Positions 6,142 through 9,711 of a stretch of DNA of 9,711 nucleotides are shown piece by piece. How positions within the stretch are numbered: the stretch's first letter is position 1; each line of letters opens with the position of its first letter. A program made the translations under genes and the position numbers. The DNA comes from Microgenomates group bacterium (GTDB lineage Bacteria > Patescibacteriota > Microgenomatia > UBA1406 > GWC2-37-13). The stretch covers positions 1 to 9,711 of the forward strand of contig JAPYWZ010000016.1 of NCBI GenBank assembly GCA_028276105.1. Reading direction: 5' to 3'. A model generated the notes under the pieces. The model had not been told where the DNA came from, did not search any database, and saw only the letters and a program-made list of their open reading frames with translations.

Positions 6142-6172
6142 ACTATTTTATTTCAGATTGTTATTAAGCATT

Positions 6173-6213
6173 ATTCTATCTTGAAGACGGCCGCATCAGA
6201 AATAGAATTTTTT
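6173..6213 (+). terminator. Weak terminator-like hairpin after the nucleotidyltransferase gene
   Basis: ATTCTAT (6173-6179) pairs with ATAGAAT (6202-6208) around a 22-nt loop containing CGGCCG, followed by further Ts to 6213. The stem is AT-rich and the loop long, so termination would be weak. It sits in the 96-base gap before the next gene, just upstream of that gene's promoter. Confidence 0.3.
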
Positions 6214-6222
6214 AGTCAGACT

Positions 6223-6231
6223 TGGTAAAAT
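6223..6231 (+). promoter_or_regulatory. Extended -10 promoter, leaderless start
   Basis: TGG-TAAAAT (6223-6231) fits the extended -10 form TGn-TATAAT with one change. The hexamer ends 6 nt before the ATG at 6238. There is no -35 box and no Shine-Dalgarno. The same arrangement recurs at 6866-6874. Confidence 0.55.
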
Positions 6232-6237
6232 ATTCAA

Positions 6238-6858
6238 ATGAAAAATAATTACTGTCAAATTTATCTTGTTCGTCATGGGGAGACGGATTGGAACGCCAAG
6301 GGGCTTTTGCAAGGCCAAAGTGATATTCCTTTAAATAAAGAAGGGGAAAAACAGGCAATTGAGGCAGCCAAAAAACATTTTAAAAAAATAAAATTTGCGG
6401 CAATTTTTTCTTCGGATTTACTAAGGGCGAAGAAAACGGCTGAACTTATTGCTTTGGAAAAGAAAATGGCGGTTGAAACATCAACTCTTCTTCGCGAGCG
6501 TGATTTTGGTCCGTTTGAAGGAAAACATTGGCAAGAGGTGGAAAAGAAGTTGAGAATGAGTATTAAAGAGTTTAGGATGTTGTCAGATGAAGTGGCTAAA
6601 AAACTGGGGATTGAATCGGATGAAAAGATGATGGAGCGGTTTTTGCGATTTTTGCGAGAAGTTGCGGTTGCTTATCGGGGTAAAAATGTTTTGATTGTTA
6701 CTCACGGAAGTGTGATGCGGGTTTTTTTGACAAAACTAGGTTATCTTTCCAAAGAAGAATCACGTCAGGTTTTTATTAAAAATTTAGCTTTTATTAAAGT
6801 TTTATCGGATGGAGTTGATTTTTTTGTTAAAGAGGTTTTTGGAGTGGAGAAAAAATAA
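6238..6858 (+). CDS. Histidine phosphatase family protein (phosphoglycerate mutase-like)
   Basis: A 206-residue branch-1 histidine phosphatase. YLVRHGETDWN places the phospho-accepting His13 in the RHG motif with Arg12, followed by QGQSDIPLNKEGEKQA; FSSDLLRAKKTAE gives the second Arg (63), LLRERDFGPFEGK the acid Glu87, and VLIVTHGSVMR the second His (156). All four catalytic-core elements are present, so it should be an active phosphatase or mutase. The length and motif mix fit small-molecule phosphatases (GpmB/CobC-like) better than the larger cofactor-dependent glycerol-phosphate mutases, but substrate cannot be told. It is cytoplasmic and 22 nt upstream of the NrnA-like gene, possibly sharing transcription with it. 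Start supported by the promoter just upstream and by the motif beginning at residue 10, as usual. Confidence 0.92.
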   Translation: MKNNYCQIYLVRHGETDWNAKGLLQGQSDIPLNKEGEKQAIEAAKKHFKKIKFAAIFSSDLLRAKKTAELIALEKKMAVETSTLLRERDFGPFEGKHWQEVEKKLRMSIKEFRMLSDEVAKKLGIESDEKMMERFLRFLREVAVAYRGKNVLIVTHGSVMRVFLTKLGYLSKEESRQVFIKNLAFIKVLSDGVDFFVKEVFGVEKK

Positions 6859-6865
6859 CGTTTTT

Positions 6866-6874
6866 TGGTAAAAT
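6866..6874 (+). promoter_or_regulatory. Extended -10 promoter, leaderless start
   Basis: TGG-TAAAAT (6866-6874) ends 6 nt before the ATG at 6881, within the 22-nt gap after the phosphatase gene. It repeats the TTGGTAAAAT-N6-ATG layout found before 6238, so the DHH gene may have its own promoter as well as read-through. Confidence 0.5.
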
Positions 6875-6880
6875 TTTTAA

Positions 6881-7882
6881 ATGAAAAGAAATAAATCTTA
6901 TTTAATTTTAAAGGCGATTAGGGAAGCAAAGAAGATTTTAATTAATGTTCATCCCCATGCCGATTTAGATTCAATAAGTAGTGCTTTAGCCTTTAAAAAA
7001 GTAATTGAACAAATTGATAGTAAAAAAAAGATTTTGATAGTTTCGCCAGAAGTGATAAAAGAAGATTTTTCTTTTTTAGGAGAAGAAGTTAAAAATATAA
7101 AAGTAATTAATTTTTCTTCATTTGATTTTTCCTCTTTTGATTTGTTTTTGATTTTAGATGCTTCAAGTGATGATCGAGTCACCGGTTCAAAAAAAATCTT
7201 TTTGCCAAAGTCGATAAAAAAAATTGTTGTTGATCATCATTTAAATAATAGAATTGTTGCTGATATTAAGTTAATTAATGAAGAGGCATGTGCTACTTGT
7301 GAAATATTGTTCAAACTTTTTTCTGATTGGCAGATAAAAATTGACCGTTATTTGGCTACTTTGATTTTGGCGGGAATGGTTGGGGATACGGTTTTTTTTA
7401 GATATTTTTCAGACGTTAAAAATCAATGGAAAATGGTGGAAAAACTTTTGGCTTTGGGCGCAGATTTTGACTTGATTAAAAAAAATTTTTTTAGTTATTC
7501 TTTTTCCTTCGTTAAATTTTTAGGCGAATTTTTACGTCGGTTAAAAATCGATGAGGGGAGAGTTAATGATAAAAAGACAAAATTTGCCTGGGCGGCGATG
7601 AGTTTTACTGATTATCAACAATTTGGTTTGCTATCAACCGGTCAAAGTTTTGTTGCTGACTTGTTTTTAGCGGCGATAAAAGAAGTCGATTTTGGTTTTT
7701 TGATTTTGGAAAAAGAGAAAAACAAACTGTCGTTAAGTTTTCGTTCAAAAGAAGAAATTAATGTGGCGGAAATTGCTCAAAGGTTAGGAGGAGGGGGTCA
7801 TAAAAATGCCGCTGGGGCAACGGTTGAGGGAGAGTTTGAGAAGATGGTAGAGGAGATTTTGAAGGTGGTTAAAAGTAGTTGA
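6881..7882 (+). CDS. DHH/DHHA1 phosphoesterase, NrnA-like (oligoribonuclease / pAp phosphatase)
   Basis: A 333-residue two-domain protein. The N-terminal DHH domain shows HPHADLDSISSALA (His24, Asp28, Asp30), FLILDASS with Asp93, IVVDHHLNNR (Asp118-His119-His120) and GMVGDTVFFRY with Asp169. Together these form the two-manganese centre. The C-terminal DHHA1 domain ends with RLGGGGHKNAAGA (303-312), the substrate-binding GGGH motif. Members of the NrnA group degrade very short RNAs (nanoRNA) and dephosphorylate 3'-phosphoadenosine 5'-phosphate; some cleave cyclic-dinucleotide products. All key residues are intact and length is typical. The name nrnA is likely but not certain, since related DHH proteins have other substrates. 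The gene is convergent with the LCP gene; the 130-base gap carries hairpins at 7882-7897 and 7919-7942. Confidence 0.9.
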   Translation: MKRNKSYLILKAIREAKKILINVHPHADLDSISSALAFKKVIEQIDSKKKILIVSPEVIKEDFSFLGEEVKNIKVINFSSFDFSSFDLFLILDASSDDRVTGSKKIFLPKSIKKIVVDHHLNNRIVADIKLINEEACATCEILFKLFSDWQIKIDRYLATLILAGMVGDTVFFRYFSDVKNQWKMVEKLLALGADFDLIKKNFFSYSFSFVKFLGEFLRRLKIDEGRVNDKKTKFAWAAMSFTDYQQFGLLSTGQSFVADLFLAAIKEVDFGFLILEKEKNKLSLSFRSKEEINVAEIAQRLGGGGHKNAAGATVEGEFEKMVEEILKVVKSS

Positions 7883-7897
7883 AAGATGTGTATCTTT
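7882..7897. other. Small AT-rich stem-loop at the DHH gene end
   Basis: AAAGAT (7882-7887), loop GTGT, ATCTTT (7892-7897). It begins on the last base of the TGA stop. The stem is short and AT-rich, and no T-run follows beyond ATCTTT. It is at best a weak terminator. Confidence 0.3.
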
Positions 7898-7910
7898 AAT
7901 AAGGTTAAAA

Positions 7911-7956
7911 TTATATAGATTCCTGATTGAGTCAGGAATGACAATTTATATAGATT
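7911..7956. repeat. GTCAT-type hairpin flanked by 11-bp direct repeats
   Basis: ATTCCTGA (7919-7926) pairs with TCAGGAAT (7932-7939) as a perfect 8-bp stem, and the right arm runs into ATGAC (7938-7942), the same end as the composite element at 4276-4352. The direct repeat TTATATAGATT occurs at 7911-7921 and again at 7946-7956, bracketing the hairpin; the left copy overlaps the stem by three bases. The position between two convergent genes suits a bidirectional terminator or a REP-like insertion. Confidence 0.65.
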
Positions 7957-8012
7957 ACTAAATACACCCGCTCTTTGAATTTGAAGGTGATTTTTGATTT
8001 ATTTTTTAGGTG

Positions 8013-9215
8013 TTATTTTTTAGGTATTTTTGTGATTTTTGGGGTTGGCGTTGGTGTTTGTTGCGGATCGATGCCTTGAAAGATTATTTTTATTGCTTTT
8101 TGAATTTCTTCGAAGTTTGTTTCTCCAGCTTTTGGGATAAGGATGTATTGGCCATCATCAGAAATGCTTTCATCTAAATAATTTTTAGTTGATAAGATGT
8201 AAGTAAAAAACTGATATTTTTCCGCATAAACTATTTCTTTGGAAAATTTTGGGATTTGAGAAAGAGGAAAATCGGTTTTAAAGTGATCACCCAGTTGATC
8301 TAAAAGAGGAGGAATTTTAGTAATTAAATTAAGGGATAAGATCTTATCTTTAACCGCTTCAAGAAGAAGATGTTGACGACGGGCTCTTGAAAAATCAGAA
8401 CCATCTTCTAAAGAATGACGGGAGCGAGCAAATTTTAAAGCCGTTTCTCCATTCATATGAGTTTTTCCTTTTTTAAAAACCAAAGTTTCATAGCGACAAG
8501 GAAAGGCTAAATGAGGGGATTCGGTGGCGTTTTTCAAAAACTCATCCAGTTTTGGATTGTCTTTTAAAAGCCGTTCTTTATCTTCCGGATTATAACCTGG
8601 CTTTAAAAATGGTTCAACTTCTTTAAACATTTTTTCGGTTTCTTCATCACAAAGATCGTTTTCTTTACCATCAATGGGGTAGGCAGGATCGGTAAATGAT
8701 TTTTCAACTTCAACATCAACACCCCCTAAAATATCAATCGCTTTTTTAAACCCCTCAAAGTCAATCGCCGCATAATAGTCAATTGGGACATCAAAGATTT
8801 TTCCGATAATAAATTTGGTAAAATTAGCATCATCTTTTTTGCCTAAAAATTTTTCGTTAATTTGAGGATAGTTTTTTGGGAAAAGCTCCATCTGATAAAC
8901 GGCATTGATTTTTGAAAAGAATTTTGTGCCATCTTTTGTTGGCAAAGGTACCCAAAGATCACGGGGAAGAGAGACGAGGCTTGCTTTTTTATTTTTTATA
9001 TCTAAATGAAAAATCATGATTGTGTCTGTTAAATAAGCTCCTTCGTGTTTTCCACCCCCATAACCAAAGATTAAAAAGTTAAATTCGGTTTTATCATTTT
9101 GGATTTTACCATTTTTTGGGGTGTAGATTTTTTGATAGAAGCGATTGATTTTTAAACTAACAAAAACAAGATAGGCTAAAAAAATACCAACAATGATTAA
9201 AAAAAGTTTCTTCAT
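8013..9215 (-). CDS. LytR-CpsA-Psr (LCP) family cell-envelope protein
   Basis: A 400-residue protein anchored by an N-terminal membrane segment (about residues 4-20, LFLIIVGIFLAYLVFV) with the rest outside the membrane. LCP enzymes move polyprenyl-linked glycopolymers onto peptidoglycan or other envelope acceptors. Family motifs: YLTDTIMI with Asp64, SLPRDLWV (Arg85, Asp86), DYYAAIDFEGF...IDILGGVDVEV, then MNGETALKFARSRH (Arg264, Arg266) and DGSDFSRARRQ (Asp274, Arg277). Between VDVEV and MNGETAL lies an unusually long charged segment, about residues 172-252, carrying the only two cysteines, Cys189 and Cys240, which could form a disulfide. The C-terminus is a Thr/Pro/Lys tail (TPTPTPKITKIPKK). 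A TATAAT box lies 8 nt upstream of its ATG, so little leader is expected. It is convergent with the NrnA-like gene and 31 nt downstream of the metallopeptidase gene. Confidence 0.92.
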   Translation of the reverse strand: MKKLFLIIVGIFLAYLVFVSLKINRFYQKIYTPKNGKIQNDKTEFNFLIFGYGGGKHEGAYLTDTIMIFHLDIKNKKASLVSLPRDLWVPLPTKDGTKFFSKINAVYQMELFPKNYPQINEKFLGKKDDANFTKFIIGKIFDVPIDYYAAIDFEGFKKAIDILGGVDVEVEKSFTDPAYPIDGKENDLCDEETEKMFKEVEPFLKPGYNPEDKERLLKDNPKLDEFLKNATESPHLAFPCRYETLVFKKGKTHMNGETALKFARSRHSLEDGSDFSRARRQHLLLEAVKDKILSLNLITKIPPLLDQLGDHFKTDFPLSQIPKFSKEIVYAEKYQFFTYILSTKNYLDESISDDGQYILIPKAGETNFEEIQKAIKIIFQGIDPQQTPTPTPKITKIPKK

Positions 9216-9223
9216 AAAGAATG

Positions 9224-9229
9224 ATTATA
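9224..9229 (-). promoter_or_regulatory. -10 box for the LCP gene
   Basis: On the minus strand, TATAAT (9229 to 9224) lies 8 nt before the ATG at 9215, in the 31-nt gap after the metallopeptidase gene. No convincing -35 box or Shine-Dalgarno is seen. The mRNA would be nearly leaderless. Confidence 0.5.
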
Positions 9230-9246
9230 CCTTAAAATTAAAAATT

Positions 9247-9618
9247 TTAAATCTTCACCTTCTTTAAAATATTTTCAATCGCTTTATCATTTATTCGATG
9301 ATATCTTCCACGATGAGAAAGTAAAGCGCCAGAAAAAGTTTTGGGAATATGTAAAAGCTCATGAATTAAAGTTTTTATTTGATCACGTTTTGATAGTTTA
9401 TCAAAGCGCTTAGCATTAACCTCAATAATATAACAAGGTTTTATCCCGCAAACTTCGGCAAACAACCGGCTCATTCCCCAGATTCGAGCAATTGCCCGCG
9501 TTTTTACATCAAACGAGCGAATACAATAGATTCTTTTTTCATCAATATACTTCATTTTTAATTGGTTGATTAATTGATTGACTTTTTCTTTCACATCTTG
9601 GGCGATTTTATAGCGCAT
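9247..9618 (-). CDS. Small putative zinc metallopeptidase (HExxH)
   Basis: A 123-residue protein. IKTLIHELLHIPKTFSG holds a zincin HExxH motif (His86-Glu87-x-x-His90), and SHRGRYHRI downstream offers His102 or His107 as the third ligand. The N-terminal half contains YCIRSFDVKTRAIARIWGMSRLF, matching the conserved RS...ARIW pattern I associate with the putative phage-type metallopeptidase family (PhageMetallopep-like) found in phages, archaea and CPR bacteria. No signal peptide, so it is expected in the cytoplasm, and its substrate is unknown. The ATG at 9618 lies 4 nt after the stop of an upstream gene, implying co-transcription. A TAAAAT 6 nt before the ATG overlaps that stop and could be an internal promoter or chance in AT-rich DNA. 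Confidence 0.75.
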   Translation of the reverse strand: MRYKIAQDVKEKVNQLINQLKMKYIDEKRIYCIRSFDVKTRAIARIWGMSRLFAEVCGIKPCYIIEVNAKRFDKLSKRDQIKTLIHELLHIPKTFSGALLSHRGRYHRINDKAIENILKKVKI

Positions 9619-9622
9619 ATTT

Positions 9623-9711
9623 TTATTTTAAAAAATCTAACTCAAAAGAAGAAAAACCAACTTTTTTCATTTTTTCAATGGCTTTTTCTTTGTCTTTTTC
9701 TTCTTTTAAAA
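9623..9711 (-). CDS. C-terminal end of an unidentified gene (5' part outside window)
   Basis: On the minus strand one frame is open from the window edge to a TAA at 9625-9623, giving 28 codons: a Lys/Glu-rich helix-like stretch, then KKVGFSSFELDFLK. The stop is 4 nt before the metallopeptidase ATG, the spacing of an operon partner. Too little remains to name the product, and the short low-complexity frame could be chance, though the spacing and the mixed hydrophobic ending favour a real gene. Confidence 0.5.
   Translation of the reverse strand, partial: LKEEKDKEKAIEKMKKVGFSSFELDFLK

Noticed and set aside
6949..7182. Minus-strand ORF inside the DHH gene
   Set aside because: It is antisense to the conserved DHH motifs and shows no start signal or family pattern.
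4220..7981. ATTCGAAGAGCG (4220-4231) and, on the minus strand, ATTCAAAGAGCG (7981-7970), both upstream of GTCAT hairpins
   Set aside because: An 11/12 match in the same relative order is suggestive, but a 12-mer with one mismatch between gaps of this size could occur by chance; not enough to claim a third repeat family.
9619..9630. TAAAAT 6 nt before the metallopeptidase ATG as a leaderless promoter
   Set aside because: It overlaps the stop of the upstream gene in very AT-rich sequence and has no TG extension, so chance is likely; I left it out of the leaderless set.
1..9711. CRISPR array, tRNA or rRNA genes, insertion-sequence transposase
   Set aside because: No regularly spaced direct repeats, cloverleaf-like segments, rRNA-like blocks or transposase motifs were seen by eye on either strand.

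Overview
The window is a compact, AT-rich stretch of bacterial chromosome with short intergenic gaps and many genes joined by 4-base or longer overlaps. TGA ends several genes (for example the chorismate mutase and the DHH phosphoesterase), so the standard bacterial code applies and TGA-recoding lineages are unlikely. The gene mix (NrnA-like DHH protein, LytR-CpsA-Psr protein, histidine phosphatase, DUF6922/AbiEii-like pair), near-leaderless genes and GC-rich intergenic palindromes resemble Patescibacteria (Candidate Phyla Radiation), perhaps Microgenomates. This placement is an inference; no marker gene is present.

Positions 2-4169 (+) hold the end of an aromatic amino-acid operon: the C-terminal part of type I 3-dehydroquinate dehydratase (aroD), chorismate synthase (aroC), a free-standing AroQ-type chorismate mutase, a PLP-dependent aminotransferase, and a fused prephenate/arogenate dehydrogenase-prephenate dehydratase (TyrA-PheA). 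The cassette covers the route from dehydroquinate through chorismate and prephenate to Tyr and Phe. The fusion is unusual: it carries no chorismate mutase segment and no C-terminal ACT domain, and its dehydratase half has changes at motif positions.

Positions 4170-4578 are a 409-base non-coding island. In order it holds a 9-bp tandem repeat, a terminator-like hairpin, a nested hairpin element bounded by GTCAT/ATGAC with a 22-bp perfect palindrome in its loop, a good sigma-70-like promoter, and a leader of about 190 nt with three CTTG...CAAG inverted repeats. The leader precedes an unrecognised 181-residue gene (4579-5124). That gene has the only strong Shine-Dalgarno seen here, 14 of 15 arginines as AGA/AGG, and two long G tracts near its start, which suggests a foreign or specially regulated gene.

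Positions 5175-6141 hold a probable toxin-antitoxin pair: a DUF6922-like small protein overlapping an AbiEii-like nucleotidyltransferase. They are followed by a histidine phosphatase (6238-6858) and an NrnA-like DHH/DHHA1 phosphoesterase (6881-7882), each with an extended -10 hexamer ending 6 nt before its ATG, which suggests leaderless transcripts. The convergent gap 7883-8012 carries a second GTCAT-type hairpin. On the minus strand lie a LytR-CpsA-Psr envelope protein (8013-9215), a small HExxH putative metallopeptidase (9247-9618) and the last codons of another gene (9623-9711).
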